Source: Microvirga rosea (GTDB lineage: Bacteria > Pseudomonadota > Alphaproteobacteria > Rhizobiales > Beijerinckiaceae). Taken from it: 64,000 nucleotides of DNA. The notes under the pieces are model-generated. The model did not search any database and was not told the origin of the DNA. It saw only the letters and a program-made list of their open reading frames with translations. Of this stretch, positions 52,608-63,079 are shown piece by piece; position 1 is the stretch's first letter; each line of letters begins with the position of its first letter. The stretch spans positions 62,001-126,000 of the forward strand of contig NZ_JAJDOP010000004.1 of assembly GCF_020595095.1 (NCBI RefSeq), read 5' to 3'. A program made the translations under genes and the position numbers.

Positions 52608-54170
52608 CTATTCGGCCGCCTGGGCGTGCAGACGAGCACCACGGCTCATGAGCTTGTTGAGCGCGCCGAGATAGGCTTGCGCCGATGCCACAAGGGTGTC
52701 CGGATCGGCGGCCCGAGACGTCACGCTGCGATCATCGGCCGAGAGACGGACCGAGACTTCGGCCTGGGCATCCGTTCCCTCCGTGACCGCATGAACCTGA
52801 TAGAGCTCCAGCTGGGCCTCGTGGGGCACCAGCGCCTTGATGGCGTTGAAGGTGGCGTCCACCGGACCGTTGCCCTCCTGCTCTTCCGTCACGATCCGGT
52901 CGTCGACCTGGAGCTTCATGGTCGCACGCTGCGGGCCGCGCGTCCCGGCAACGATGGACAGGGAGACCAACTTGATACGGTCGTGCGCCATCGCAATGTT
53001 CTGGTCGACGAGCGCCTCGATGTCCTCGTCGTAAACGTGCTTCTTCCGATCGGCCAATTCCTTGAAGCGTTCGAAGGCATCCTGGAACTGGTTGTCGGAG
53101 AGCTTGTAGCCGAGTTCGTCGAGTTTGTTGCGGAAGGCGGCGCGGCCCGAGTGCTTGCCCATGACGAGGCTCGTCTTGGTGACGCCAACGCTCTCCGGAG
53201 TCATGATTTCGTAGGTCTGGGCGTGCTTGAGCATGCCGTCCTGGTGAATTCCACTCTCGTGGGCGAAGGCATTCCGGCCCACGATGGCCTTGTTGTACTG
53301 CACGGGGAACGACGTTGCGGCCGAGGCCAGCTTGGAGGCTCGCGTCAGCATGGCCGTTTCAATCCCGGTCTCGTAGGGCAGAACATCGCCCCGGGTCTTG
53401 ATCGCCATGACGATCTCTTCCAGAGCCGCGTTGCCAGCCCGCTCGCCGATCCCGTTCAGGGTGCATTCGATCTGTCGCACCCCTCCCTCCAGCGCTGCCA
53501 GGGAATTGGCGACAGCGAGACCCAGGTCGTTATGGCAGTGGGCCGAGAAGACCGCCTTGTCGGCGTTGGGAACGCGCTCGCGTACGGCGCGGAACATGGC
53601 GCGATATTCGTCGGGTGTCGCGTAGCCTACGGTATCCGGCAGATTGATTGTCGTCGCGCCGGCCTTGATGGCTGCTTCGACGCAACGGCACAGATATTCG
53701 ATGGACGTGCGGGTGGCGTCCATCGCCGACCACTCCACATCCTCGACCAGATTGCGCGCCTGCCCGACGGTGGTGGTGATGATCTCCAACACCTCCTCCT
53801 CCGTCTTGCGCATCTGATGCGCCAGATGGATCGGCGAGGTGGAAACGAAGGTATGGATCCGTGGACGGCTTGCATGGCGGACAGCCTCTCCGGCCCGCGC
53901 GATGTCGGCGCTGATCGCACGGGCAAGACCCGCTACGGTTGCGCGCTTGACCTGCTTGGCGATCAGCGAGACAGCCTCGAAATCACCATTGGAGGCAATC
54001 GGAAATCCCGCCTCGATAATGTCGACACCCATGGCGTCGAGCAGCTCGGCTACCTCGAGCTTCTCTTCCAGGGTCATGGTGGCGCCGGGGCATTGCTCGC
54101 CATCGCGCAAGGTGGTGTCGAAAATCAGAACCCGGTCCTTGGCGGAGCCGGCAGCTTGGGAAACGGTCAT
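52608..54170 (-). CDS. leuA: 2-isopropylmalate synthase
   Basis: 520 residues from the ATG at 54170 (AGAAGGATG upstream). The HMGL-type barrel carries [16 protein letters not shown] (metal site), VDIIEAGFP, and the two DRE-TIM signatures [17 protein letters not shown] and [32 protein letters not shown] follows, then the C-terminal allosteric LeuA dimer domain from about residue 385. Catalyses the first committed step to leucine. Controlled in cis by the leader peptide and hairpins annotated upstream. Confidence 0.96.
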   Translation of the reverse strand: MTVSQAAGSAKDRVLIFDTTLRDGEQCPGATMTLEEKLEVAELLDAMGVDIIEAGFPIASNGDFEAVSLIAKQVKRATVAGLARAISADIARAGEAVRHASRPRIHTFVSTSPIHLAHQMRKTEEEVLEIITTTVGQARNLVEDVEWSAMDATRTSIEYLCRCVEAAIKAGATTINLPDTVGYATPDEYRAMFRAVRERVPNADKAVFSAHCHNDLGLAVANSLAALEGGVRQIECTLNGIGERAGNAALEEIVMAIKTRGDVLPYETGIETAMLTRASKLASAATSFPVQYNKAIVGRNAFAHESGIHQDGMLKHAQTYEIMTPESVGVTKTSLVMGKHSGRAAFRNKLDELGYKLSDNQFQDAFERFKELADRKKHVYDEDIEALVDQNIAMAHDRIKLVSLSIVAGTRGPQRATMKLQVDDRIVTEEQEGNGPVDATFNAIKALVPHEAQLELYQVHAVTEGTDAQAEVSVRLSADDRSVTSRAADPDTLVASAQAYLGALNKLMSRGARLHAQAAE

Positions 54171-54189
54171 CGTATCATCCTTCTCGGGG

Positions 54190-54208
54190 CGAGCGGCACG
54201 AGCGCTCG
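54190..54208. promoter_or_regulatory. Hairpin near the leuA ribosome-binding site
   Basis: CGAGCG (54190-54195), a seven-base loop, CGCTCG (54203-54208); it ends about 20 bases before the leuA start on the minus strand. Could be the terminator stem or a translation-controlling stem of the attenuator. There is no U tract, so the mechanism is open. Confidence 0.4.
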
Positions 54209-54229
54209 AGGCTGGTTCCTTTTCACGAA

Positions 54230-54272
54230 CCCCTGAGAGCCCAGGCAACAATGCCCAGCCGACCCTCAGGGG
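54230..54272 (-). promoter_or_regulatory. leuA attenuator-type inverted repeat
   Basis: On the minus strand CCCCTGAG, which contains the last leader codon and its stop, can pair with CTCAGGGG 28 bases downstream (plus coordinates 54265-54272 and 54230-54237). An inner GGCA/TGCC hairpin lies at 54244-54255. The overlap with the leader peptide stop is what attenuation needs: a ribosome stalled on leucine codons or released at the stop would change the folding. Confidence 0.6.
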
Positions 54273-54361
54273 CGACTAAGGAGAAGGAGACCAAGGAGGC
54301 GCGCGCGATCAGCCGCGGATGCGGAACTAATCGTCTCTGCGCTGTGGGAGCCGACAATCAT
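54266..54361 (-). CDS. leuA leader peptide
   Basis: 31 residues from the ATG at 54361, preceded by a strong AGGAGGAA site. It ends RARLLGLLLLSRP with six leucines in seven consecutive codons apart from one glycine, immediately before the attenuator repeat and about 95 bases upstream of leuA. This is the classic layout of translational attenuation of leucine biosynthesis in Alphaproteobacteria: leucyl-tRNA shortage stalls the ribosome and raises leuA expression. Confidence 0.75.
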   Translation of the reverse strand: MIVGSHSAETISSASAADRARLLGLLLLSRP

Positions 54362-54549
54362 CGCGTCCCGTTCCTCCTGAGACCGCCTCATGGGCGGCTG
54401 GTGCCCGTTGTACCGGCGCTTTTCCGGGAAGGCAAGCGCTTGAAACAAATGAAAGTGTTGCGGGGTGTTTCACGCACAAATGCGTCGCGCTGGGCCCTTT
54501 CCCCTACCATGGGCGGCCCTTATGGACCCATGGGAACGAAAAAAGCCGG

Positions 54550-56226
54550 TCATGCGGCCCGGACCCGAGCCAAGAATGCCGTGATTTCACGGCCGAGCTC
54601 CTGGGACGTCTCAGCGAGGTGCGTCGAGACTTCAAGCACATTACCGGCCATGACGTCGTTCGACGTGGCGGCATCCTGAACGGACGCGATCCCCTCGCCC
54701 ATCGCCTGGGTGGCGGAGACGGCACCGGACACGCTGACGGCGATCTGCCGGGTCGCCTCCTGCTGCTCGCCCGCGGCGGCCGCGACGACGGCCGCAATGG
54801 CGTTGATCTCCTTGATCGTCTCGCCCGTCTTCCCGATCGCCGCGACGGTTGCGTCGGCGGCTGCCCTGATCGCCAGGATCCGATCCGCGATCTGGCCGGT
54901 GGCGCGGCCTGTCTGGGTCGCCAGGGCCTTCACCTCGTGGGCGACGATGGCGAAACCGCGGCCAGCGGCACCGGCCCTCGCGGCCTCGATGGTCGCATTC
55001 AGAGCGAGAAGATTCGTCTGGGAAGCGATACCGGCGATGAGTTTGACGACCGAGCCGATCTCGGTGGTGGCCTCCGTCAGAGAACGCGCGGTGACGTCCG
55101 TCCTGGCAAGTTCCGACAAGGCCGCCGTCGCGATGGCGACCGCACCTTCCACCTCCGTGTCGATGCCCTGCGTGGCCTGGGCAAGGACATGCGTCGCCCC
55201 CTCCGTCGAGCGCACCTCGATCGAGACCTTCTCCGCCCCCGATGCAACGCTCTTCACCTGATGGGCCGTCGTCTGGGCGCTATCGCGCATGGACCGCGCG
55301 ACCTGATCCATGCGCCTCGCCGCCTGGGCAAGGTCCCGGGTGACCTCATGGACGCGCTGCTCGAAAGCGGCGGCTGCGCTTTCAAGGCGGACCCCGCGTT
55401 CGATACCCTCCGCCATCGTCATCGCGGCCTGCCGGTCGCCGGCCAGCTTGTCACGGAGAGCCTGCTGAAAGATCGCGATGGACGCTGCCATCGCGCCAAT
55501 TTCATCCTTTCGCGCCAGGAACGGAACAGGGACCTCGATCTCTTCGGCCGCCAAAGCCGTCATGACGTCCTGGAGGCGCCGAAGGGGATTGCGGATCTGC
55601 GTCGTAGCGATCAGGTTCGCCCCGATCAGAGCCAAAACGATGCCGCCGGATGACATGATGATCAGCACAATCTTCGCCTGATTGCGGGCTTCATCGGCCG
55701 AAGCGCGCAGGAGCTCGAGGGAGCGTTTCGTCTCGTCCCCGAGCTGCACGATCGCCGTGACCATCATCTCAGGGCTCCTGACCGTGGCCTCGTCGGTCGC
55801 CTGAATCAGCGCGGCTTTCGGGGATACGGTCATTCCGAGCTCCGCCGTATCCCGCTGATAGGCAAGAAATTCCTGAAGCCGGTTGGCGAGGAGCTGCGTC
55901 TTGTCCGGAGCCGAAACCTCAAGCCAGGACAGGAACGGCCCTTTGATGCGCTCGATGTCTTCAAGAGCCCTTGCCAGCGATTGAAACTTCGCCCGCGCAT
56001 CTTCCTTGTCCTCGGCGCCATAGACGACATGGGCGGTCACGACGGCGTGTTCGATGGCAAAGGCCAGGGCCTGCGCCTGCAAGGCGCCATTCCAGGCCGC
56101 TTCCACGGCAAGCGCCCGCGCGTTCTCACGCGCCATCTGGGCCAGGCTGAACCCGGCAAGACCAAGGGCGGCAACGCCCACCAAACCAATTACCGCAGCC
56201 AGCTTCGCGCGCAGACCGAATTGCAT
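54550..56226 (-). CDS. Methyl-accepting chemotaxis protein
   Basis: 558 residues from the ATG at 56226 ([20 protein letters not shown]); the frame opens 16 codons earlier at 56274 without a better start. TM1 is at about 6-30, a periplasmic helical domain at about 31-190, TM2 near 192-215 and HAMP to about 265. The signalling domain has tip sequence [20 protein letters not shown], with Ala where the other two receptors have Glu. Ends FLARVRAA. No chemotaxis operon nearby. Confidence 0.9.
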   Translation of the reverse strand: MQFGLRAKLAAVIGLVGVAALGLAGFSLAQMARENARALAVEAAWNGALQAQALAFAIEHAVVTAHVVYGAEDKEDARAKFQSLARALEDIERIKGPFLSWLEVSAPDKTQLLANRLQEFLAYQRDTAELGMTVSPKAALIQATDEATVRSPEMMVTAIVQLGDETKRSLELLRASADEARNQAKIVLIIMSSGGIVLALIGANLIATTQIRNPLRRLQDVMTALAAEEIEVPVPFLARKDEIGAMAASIAIFQQALRDKLAGDRQAAMTMAEGIERGVRLESAAAAFEQRVHEVTRDLAQAARRMDQVARSMRDSAQTTAHQVKSVASGAEKVSIEVRSTEGATHVLAQATQGIDTEVEGAVAIATAALSELARTDVTARSLTEATTEIGSVVKLIAGIASQTNLLALNATIEAARAGAAGRGFAIVAHEVKALATQTGRATGQIADRILAIRAAADATVAAIGKTGETIKEINAIAAVVAAAAGEQQEATRQIAVSVSGAVSATQAMGEGIASVQDAATSNDVMAGNVLEVSTHLAETSQELGREITAFLARVRAA

Positions 56227-56595
56227 GTGCCCTGCCCCAGGATTGTTTTCCCGAGCGCTTGTGCGGCGCGACATCCTACTCGAAAGTTAAATATAGCCGT
56301 CTAGAAATAGAGTTTTCGAACAGAATTAGAAAAATTCAATTACAATGAACCGCCTCGATATTCTTATTCTATTGAAATACATTGACCTGCGGCCTTGTCA
56401 TTATTTTGTTAAAAAGATTTCTTACACGATTTCTCTTTATGCGCCCGTTTTCCGGCACCTGACCGACGGCTCCAGGTCACCGTCACGGTTAGGCTTCGAT
56501 AGACTTCCCGTCTCGAAGCACATCCCTTTTTGAACAGGTTGCGCTATGTCTAGTGCCAAGCCGCAAAGGCCAAGCACAAGGGAAATGCTCCACCG
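56227..56595. promoter_or_regulatory. AT-rich divergent region
   Basis: 369 bases between the chemoreceptor and the lipoprotein gene. The section at about 56285-56450 is very AT-rich with runs such as AAAAGATTTC. A 62-codon frame inside (56345-56533) shows no family and no good ribosome site. I see no defined operator. Confidence 0.35.
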
Positions 56596-56925
56596 ATGAT
56601 AAACTCCTTCCGCACGCTCTGTCTGATCGGCATGATCGCAACGCCGCTCGCCGCCTGTAACCAGACGACAGACTCGCCCCCGCCGGCTGCCGCAAGCATA
56701 ACGCCTTCAGGCTTCCGCATGCCCGAAGGGACAGGATGCCAGGGCGAGATTGCGCGCTTTCGCGCGGTCATGAGCAACGACCTGTCGATGGGCCACGTCA
56801 ATCAGTCGGTGTACAGCCGCGTCGACAAGGAGCTGGATCAGGCCGATAGCGCCTGTGCGGCCGGACGCGATGCGGAGGCCGTCCGTATGGTCAACGCGAC
56901 CAAAGCCCGCCACGGCTATCGCTGA
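56596..56925 (+). CDS. Small lipoprotein, unknown function
   Basis: 109 residues. A lipoprotein signal with lipobox LAAC (Cys at residue 21): MINSFRTLCLIGMIATPLAA then CNQTTDS. A soluble domain with two further cysteines follows: GCQGEIARFRAVMSNDLSMG and DSACAAGRDAEAVRMV. Its 3' end overlaps the end of the convergent Nudix gene by 35 bases. Similar small lipoproteins are widespread in Methylobacterium-like genomes, from memory. Confidence 0.75.
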   Translation: MINSFRTLCLIGMIATPLAACNQTTDSPPPAAASITPSGFRMPEGTGCQGEIARFRAVMSNDLSMGHVNQSVYSRVDKELDQADSACAAGRDAEAVRMVNATKARHGYR

Positions 56926-57643
56926 GAGCAGGATCAACTGAAAAGCTCCACCGGAAGAAGGACTGCAGGAAGAGCGGCATCGCCTTCGGGTCGATGTCGT
57001 CGAGGCTCCGGATGATCCGCACGTCGCTGAGTTCCGGATGCTCCTGCGCCGCAATCCTGGCGCGGATCATGTCCGCGCCCTCTTCCGCAGGGACATTCAT
57101 CGTCACGTAGCGCATGACGGCGACGGCCGGCCACCGCTCGACGATGATCCAGTCATCCGAGACCCGGTAATCCGCCTCCGACAGGCCCGTCTCCTCCCCC
57201 AGTTCGCGGGTGAGGCTTCGGGCGAGGTCGACTGTCCCGTCCGGAAGCAGATCGGATCGGTCCGGTGTCCCGGCGGGAAAGTAGATCTTACCGCCATTGA
57301 CCGTGTCGTGGCTCATGACGCCACAGATGAAAGCCCCATCCGACCCGCGCAGGGCCGCCATGGCGAAGCCGTTGGCAACGGTCGGATCGGGATTGCCCAT
57401 GTCGATCCAGGCGACGAGGTTGGCATAATCGGTTTCGAAATAGGTATTGCGGCACAGCTCCGGCGTAACGGCCGTCTGACTTACCAGCAGCACTTTTCCG
57501 TTGAACATCTTCGGCTTCGCCGCGACGCGCCGCTGCCAGTTCGCTTCGATGGCGGCGTGGTTCTCCTCAGCCCAGCGCCAGCGGAAGGGTTCGCAAGCTG
57601 CCTCGACACGCGCCACGTGCGTGATCGCCAGGTCGTGCTTCAT
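56891..57643 (-). CDS. Nudix-type hydrolase
   Basis: 250 residues. The Nudix-box-like stretch runs GGKIYFPAGTPDRSDLLPDG then LARSLTRELGEETGLS, containing the RE-x2-EE-x-G core with a slightly long insertion before it. An N-terminal 90-residue region precedes the Nudix domain. Last gene of the pdxY-phzF-nudix operon, starting four bases inside phzF (ATGA). Substrate unknown. Confidence 0.72.
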   Translation of the reverse strand: MKHDLAITHVARVEAACEPFRWRWAEENHAAIEANWQRRVAAKPKMFNGKVLLVSQTAVTPELCRNTYFETDYANLVAWIDMGNPDPTVANGFAMAALRGSDGAFICGVMSHDTVNGGKIYFPAGTPDRSDLLPDGTVDLARSLTRELGEETGLSEADYRVSDDWIIVERWPAVAVMRYVTMNVPAEEGADMIRARIAAQEHPELSDVRIIRSLDDIDPKAMPLFLQSFFRWSFSVDPALSDSRGGLWSR

Positions 57644-58545
57644 GCCACCAGCTCGCCGCGACTGACGACGACGGCATGGCCGCCGATCTCGGCTGACACG
57701 AGGGCACCGCCCTTGATCGTCAACTGGAGGGCGATCTCGCTCGGGCGTCCCATCTCGACACCCTGCTCGATGACCACGTCATGGTCTCCATCCCCCAAAG
57801 GCTCGCATTGCATGAGCGCTCCCGCAAAGGCCGCGGCCGCCGAACCCGTTGCCGGATCCTCCAGAACACCCATTCCCGGGCCGAACATCCGGGCCCGGAA
57901 ACGGATGCCCTCCGCGGCGGGAAGACGCGTGTAAACATAAGCCGCGGGATGATCGCTGTCGGCAAAAGTCCTGTCGAAGGCTTCCGCATGAGGGCGCGCG
58001 CGCGCCAGTGCGTCGAGGGACGAGACCGGAACGAGATCATAGGCAACGCCTGCGGAATGGCGGCTCGGCACGTGACGCTCGAAACCGATCTCCGTGGGAT
58101 CGAGACCCAGGGCCCAGGCGCAATCGCTGGTCTCCTTTCCGTCACCCCAGGAGAAGGGAAGGCGGGGCAGCTTGAACCGCGCGCGGCCCTCCCTCTCGCC
58201 CTGAACCTCGACAGCGCAAGGGACGATTCCGACTTTTTCTTTCAAGCCGAACGCAGCGGCACCGGGCTCGCCGTCCTGATCGAGCAATGCGAGGAGCACC
58301 GCCGTCCCGACCGTGGGGTGGCCGGCGAACGGCAGCTCCCTGGTCGGCGTGAAGATGCGGATATCGGCCCGCTGGCGCGGATCCTCCGGCGAGAACACGA
58401 AGACCGTCTCCGAGAGGTTGAATTCCTTGGCGATGGTCTGCATTGCATCGGTATCGAGGCCCTCGGCCTCGAGCACCACCGCAAGGGGATTGCCCGCAAA
58501 AGCGCGGCGGGTGAAGACGTCAAGGGTGACATAGCGGCGGGTCAT
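57640..58545 (-). CDS. PhzF-family isomerase-like protein
   Basis: 301 residues with the diaminopimelate-epimerase-like double domain. First half: YVTLDVFTRRAFAGNPLAVV, FNLSETVFVFSPED (catalytic Glu) and PTRELPFAGHPTVGTAVLL. Second half: ARMFGPGMGVLEDPATGSAAAAF. The phenazine label is historical; in an organism without phz genes it probably isomerises some other metabolite. It starts three bases after the pdxY stop. Confidence 0.88.
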   Translation of the reverse strand: MTRRYVTLDVFTRRAFAGNPLAVVLEAEGLDTDAMQTIAKEFNLSETVFVFSPEDPRQRADIRIFTPTRELPFAGHPTVGTAVLLALLDQDGEPGAAAFGLKEKVGIVPCAVEVQGEREGRARFKLPRLPFSWGDGKETSDCAWALGLDPTEIGFERHVPSRHSAGVAYDLVPVSSLDALARARPHAEAFDRTFADSDHPAAYVYTRLPAAEGIRFRARMFGPGMGVLEDPATGSAAAAFAGALMQCEPLGDGDHDVVIEQGVEMGRPSEIALQLTIKGGALVSAEIGGHAVVVSRGELVA

Positions 58546-58548
58546 CGA

Positions 58549-59397
58549 TCAAACCTCTTCGGCCGGGAAGCGGAAACTGGGGGACACGAACTCATCCTGC
58601 GCTGCGATCGTCAGGATTTCGCGGGACGCGGCCTCCTCGGTTCTCTTGAGAAGTCCGAACACCGAGGCTGACGCCTCTTCGAGAGCCTTCGCGGCCGATC
58701 GTGAACGCGCGTAATGGACAAAGAACAGGGCCGCGATCGCATCGCCTGCGCCATTGACGCTGAGGGAGAGCCGAGGCGTCCTGACACGCCAGAACCGCCC
58801 CGCCTCGCCTGCGATCAGATCCACCGAGTCGTCGGGTGTCTCACGAGACACGACGGAAGTGACGAGCACCACCTTGGGGCCGAGGAGATGAACGGCCGCG
58901 ACTGCTTCTTTGATCGAAGCGAGCGTATCCGTTGCAATTCCGGACAGATAATCCAGCTCGAATTGATTGGGCGTGATGATGTCGGCCGCCGGGATCGCCT
59001 GCTCCTTCATGAACTCCGGAATGCCGGGGCGCACGAAGACCCCGCGCCCCACGTCGCCGATCACGGGATCGCAGCAATAAAGTGCATCGGGGTTGAGCCC
59101 GCGGACCCGAGCGACTGCGGACAGAATGGCGTTTCCGATATCGGCCGATCCCATGTAGCCGGAGAGCACGCCGTCGCAACGGCCGAGCACTCCCCGTTCG
59201 GCGATCCCATCCACGAGTTCCTCGATGGCGGGACCATCGAACACCCGTCCCTTCCATGAGCCGTAACCGGTATGGTTGGAAAACTGGACCGTGTGGATCG
59301 GCCAGACCTCGACCCCGAGACGCTGCATGGGAAAAACCGCCGATGCATTGCCCACATGACCAAAGGCGACGTGAGATTGGATGGAGAGAACGTTCAT
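58549..59397 (-). CDS. pdxY: Pyridoxal kinase PdxY
   Basis: 282 residues, ribokinase-like. Features: [20 protein letters not shown] (PLP-kinase N-terminus), [45 protein letters not shown], and the anion-hole motif [12 protein letters not shown]. Phosphorylates pyridoxal in the B6 salvage pathway. First gene of a three-gene operon with PhzF and Nudix proteins. Confidence 0.94.
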   Translation of the reverse strand: MNVLSIQSHVAFGHVGNASAVFPMQRLGVEVWPIHTVQFSNHTGYGSWKGRVFDGPAIEELVDGIAERGVLGRCDGVLSGYMGSADIGNAILSAVARVRGLNPDALYCCDPVIGDVGRGVFVRPGIPEFMKEQAIPAADIITPNQFELDYLSGIATDTLASIKEAVAAVHLLGPKVVLVTSVVSRETPDDSVDLIAGEAGRFWRVRTPRLSLSVNGAGDAIAALFFVHYARSRSAAKALEEASASVFGLLKRTEEAASREILTIAAQDEFVSPSFRFPAEEV

Positions 59398-59541
59398 GAC
59401 GCTTGCCTCGCTGACCGCCTCCGGTTAGCGCATTGGCTTCGCCGCATCAAATCGTGTGCTGTGATGGGATCGATCACACAGGCATGACGTTTCCGCATAT
59501 TCCGCAGCCGCCTCTCGCCGTGACGTGTCCCGAGGAAACCC

Positions 59542-60063
59542 ATGAACCTGGACGGCCTTACCCATTCGGTTATCGATTTCGTCCGGGATCACAGGGAATA
59601 CGCGCCCATAATCGTCGGCCTGCTCACCTTCGGCGAATCGCTCGCCTTCGTGTCCCTCCTGCTCCCTGCCACGAGCATCATCATAGGGATCGGTTTCATG
59701 ATCGCGGCAGCGGAAATCCCGTTCTGGGAGGCATGGCTCGGCGCTGCCGTGGGCGCCACCTTAAGCAACTGGATCTCCTTCACCATCGGGCGGCACTACA
59801 AGACCGCCGCCTACGGAGTCTGGCCCTTGTCCCGCAATCAACATTTGATCGCACGCGGGGAGCGCTTCTTTCAGCGCTTCGGTCCGTGGGCTGTGTTTCT
59901 GGGCCGCTTCTTCGGACCGACAAGGGCGGTCATTCCGCTCATCTCAGGCATTTTCCTCATGCCTCCGGTGCTTTTCCAGGCGGCCAACCTCGCATCAGCC
60001 TTTGTCTGGGCTTTCGTGCTGCTGGCGCCGGGAGCGGGGCTGGCACGCTATGTCTTCTGGTAG
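59542..60063 (+). CDS. DedA-family membrane protein
   Basis: 173 residues. Family motifs: FGESLAFVSLLLPATSIIIGIG, GAAVGATLSNWISFTIGRHY and FLGRFFGPTRAVIPLISGIF with the conserved Arg-Phe pair GRF. About four helices. DedA proteins take part in envelope lipid transport and membrane potential maintenance. A shorter member than E. coli YqjA/YghB (about 220 aa) because the C-terminal part is short. Confidence 0.9.
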   Translation: MNLDGLTHSVIDFVRDHREYAPIIVGLLTFGESLAFVSLLLPATSIIIGIGFMIAAAEIPFWEAWLGAAVGATLSNWISFTIGRHYKTAAYGVWPLSRNQHLIARGERFFQRFGPWAVFLGRFFGPTRAVIPLISGIFLMPPVLFQAANLASAFVWAFVLLAPGAGLARYVFW

Positions 60064-60135
60064 GCGGGAAGTTCCTTCCGAAAAGGAACCGAGCGTATCG
60101 CCCATCATTGACCCTCATCACCTAAGGAGGTTCTC

Positions 60136-60291
60136 ATGGGTAAGGGCAAGATGAACGGCGACAATTCTTCGGAGAGCAAGAAACATCCGGGCCACATGAT
60201 GCGGGGCTCCGGCGGCACCACCAAGAAGCGCCTCGATCCAGGCAAGCAAGACAACAACAAGGCCGAGAACACGAAAAGTAATAGCCAATAG
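60136..60291 (+). CDS. Small basic hydrophilic protein
   Basis: 51 residues: KKHPGHMMRGSGGTTKKRLD then PGKQDNNKAENTKSN, entirely polar and probably unstructured. A perfect ribosome-binding site AAGGAGG (60124-60130) precedes the ATG. No family recognised. The DedA gene ends 72 bases upstream in the same direction. Confidence 0.6.
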   Translation: MGKGKMNGDNSSESKKHPGHMMRGSGGTTKKRLDPGKQDNNKAENTKSNSQ

Positions 60292-60398
60292 GCGCCAAGC
60301 GCGTCTTTTAGGTAAATTTCTGCACTTTCCCCTCTGTTTCAGCAGGTTTCAGCCCTGCCTGGCGGTGGTACATAACAGCATTGCCTTACGTCAAAGCA

Positions 60399-60761
60399 AT
60401 GTTCATGAACCAGAGCCCGCCAGATACGTACGATTGGTACGACGAGGATGACGCACTTCAGCCCTTGGCTGGAGTGGCTGGGGGCACATCGCCCGAGCTG
60501 CTGCCATCATGGCGACAGCTTGGTTGGTGGACCGGCGGCATCGCGTTCGCGGCGCTCTGGATTTTCGAGAGCTGGAGCATCACCACCCCCTCAGCCGGAA
60601 AAGAGGGCATCGGCCGAATGGTCGAGAGTATGTGGGAGCTCCTTCTCGCCCTGGCTGTTTGCTACGGGATCTTCAAATTCTGCATGCCCCGGTATCGAGT
60701 ATTGGGGCATGTCCTATGCATAATCAGCGCCATCGTGCTTCTTTTGAATCACATGGCCTGA
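60399..60761 (+). CDS. Hypothetical small membrane protein
   Basis: 120 residues from the ATG at 60399 (118 from 60405; a TTG at 60381 is also in frame). A polar, acidic N-terminus (SPPDTYDWYDEDDALQPLAG) is followed by three hydrophobic segments: WWTGGIAFAALWIFESW, MWELLLALAVCYGIFKFC and VLGHVLCIISAIVLLLNHM. Unrecognised. Ends 30 bases before a good rho-independent terminator. Confidence 0.65.
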   Translation: MFMNQSPPDTYDWYDEDDALQPLAGVAGGTSPELLPSWRQLGWWTGGIAFAALWIFESWSITTPSAGKEGIGRMVESMWELLLALAVCYGIFKFCMPRYRVLGHVLCIISAIVLLLNHMA

Positions 60762-60791
60762 CCTTTTCATTCGGGGGCTGCAAAACAAACA

Positions 60792-60817
60792 GGGGCGGAT
60801 CAACCGCCCCTTTTTTT
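60792..60817. terminator. Rho-independent terminator
   Basis: GGGGCGG (60792-60798), loop ATCAA, CCGCCCC (60804-60810) and seven T residues. Strong terminator for the plus-strand gene before it. On the minus strand it is preceded by TGTTTGTTTTG, so it may also serve ilvC, which ends at 60838. Confidence 0.88.
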
Positions 60818-60837
60818 GTCGCGTTCGATGGCCCGGA

Positions 60838-61872
<1,035 letters not shown>

Positions 61873-62070
61873 TCAAGTTTCGTAGTACGTTAGATCTGCC
61901 TCGAGGTAACCGGAGGCGGTGCGGGATGCGGCTTCTTAGCGACCTTTTGTTTCATAGGGAAGCAGCGAAACCGTTATTTTCGTTCGTTTGATAGTCACCC
62001 TTTATGGCGATTGCTTCGTGCTTCCTCCGGGTTTAACTGGCCAGATCGTCTCTCGTTCTGGAGGTTTATC

Positions 62071-62484
62071 ATGCCGAAGATCGACGTCGCCTTTATCTTT
62101 CTCTCTGTCGTCTGCCTCATGATCGGTCTCGTTCTCGGGATCGGGATGGGAGCATCGCACAATTTTCAGCTGGCTCCCGTTCATGCCCATCTCAACCTCC
62201 TCGGATGGGCGTCTCTGGCTCTGTTCGGGCTGATCTACAGGGCCTACCCTGCGCTTACGCGCTCCTGGCTCGCCAAGCTTCATCTCTGGCTTTCAGGGGT
62301 CGCGGCCCTCGCATTTCCCGCAGGCATCTACGTATCCATCACGTATGAAAAGCCCATGCTCGCCATTCTGATGTCGCTCGTGGCCCTCGCCGGCGTGATC
62401 ACGTTCTTCCTCAATCTCATTCGCGTCTTCTTCTTTGTCCCCGAAGCCAGCGCAACGGAATCCCCGGCACGGTCGCTCGCCTGA
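62071..62484 (+). CDS. Small membrane protein related to haem-copper oxidase subunit I segments
   Basis: 137 residues with GGAGG before the ATG. Four helices: IDVAFIFLSVVCLMIGLVLG, LGWASLALFGLIYRAY, LHLWLSGVAALAFPAGIYV and LAILMSLVALAGVITFFLNL. The motif VHAHLNLLGW resembles the haem-ligand helix of cbb3/NorB-type subunit I, and proteins of this family are often labelled cytochrome oxidase. Whether it binds haem is unproven. The next gene lies 35 bases downstream. Confidence 0.7.
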   Translation: MPKIDVAFIFLSVVCLMIGLVLGIGMGASHNFQLAPVHAHLNLLGWASLALFGLIYRAYPALTRSWLAKLHLWLSGVAALAFPAGIYVSITYEKPMLAILMSLVALAGVITFFLNLIRVFFFVPEASATESPARSLA

Positions 62485-62519
62485 TTGAATTCCAGGTCGA
62501 ATCGTGGAGAAATGAGTTC

Positions 62520-63068
62520 ATGGATCAGCTCATTTCCCCCGACACGGTTCTGGCTTTCTGGCGCGAGGCAGGACCCGAGAAGTGGTTTGCGAAGGACGAT
62601 GCCTTCGACCGGGCCTGCCGCGACCGCTTCCTCACCACTTATCAGGCCGCGGCCCGAGGAGATCTCAACGAATGGGAGCTGACGCCGGATGGAGCGCTCG
62701 CCGTCGTTCTTCTCCTCGACCAGTTTCCGCGAAACATGTTTCGCGGCACCCGCGACGTGTACAAGACCGATCCGGTTGCCCTCATGGCGGCGGACCGGGC
62801 GATCGAGCGAGGATACGACACGAAGGTCGCCCCTGCGTTTCGGCGCTTTTTCTACTTGCCCTTCATGCATTCCGAGTCCCTGCGCCACCAGGAACGTTCC
62901 GTTTCGCTCAACGAAGCCCTCGGCGCGGAGGATTCCATCAAGTGGGCCCGGCATCACCGCGATATCATCGCGCGCTTCGGCCGTTTCCCGCATCGGAATG
63001 TGATCCTGGGAAGGGAAACGACGCCCGAAGAGGAGGCTTTTCTTCGGGAGGACAGTTTCAGAGGATAA
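62520..63068 (+). CDS. DUF924-family protein
   Basis: 182 residues with the DUF924 (TPR-like helical) features: SPDTVLAFWREAGPEKWFAKDDAFDRACRDRF at the N-terminus, ALAVVLLLDQFPRNMFRGT in the middle, and FYLPFMHSESLRHQERSVSL. Function unknown despite very wide distribution. Convergent with the Nudix gene. Confidence 0.92.
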   Translation: MDQLISPDTVLAFWREAGPEKWFAKDDAFDRACRDRFLTTYQAAARGDLNEWELTPDGALAVVLLLDQFPRNMFRGTRDVYKTDPVALMAADRAIERGYDTKVAPAFRRFFYLPFMHSESLRHQERSVSLNEALGAEDSIKWARHHRDIIARFGRFPHRNVILGRETTPEEEAFLREDSFRG

Positions 63069-63079
63069 GGACATCCCGC

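Noticed and set aside
52626..54236. Long plus-strand open frame opposite leuA (536 codons)
   Set aside because: The minus strand encodes a complete, motif-perfect LeuA; the opposite frame has no family features and is a product of high GC third positions.
54619..55653. Long plus-strand open frame (344 codons) opposite the third chemoreceptor
   Set aside because: Shadow of a clear MCP gene; composition Arg/Gly/His-rich and no recognisable domain.
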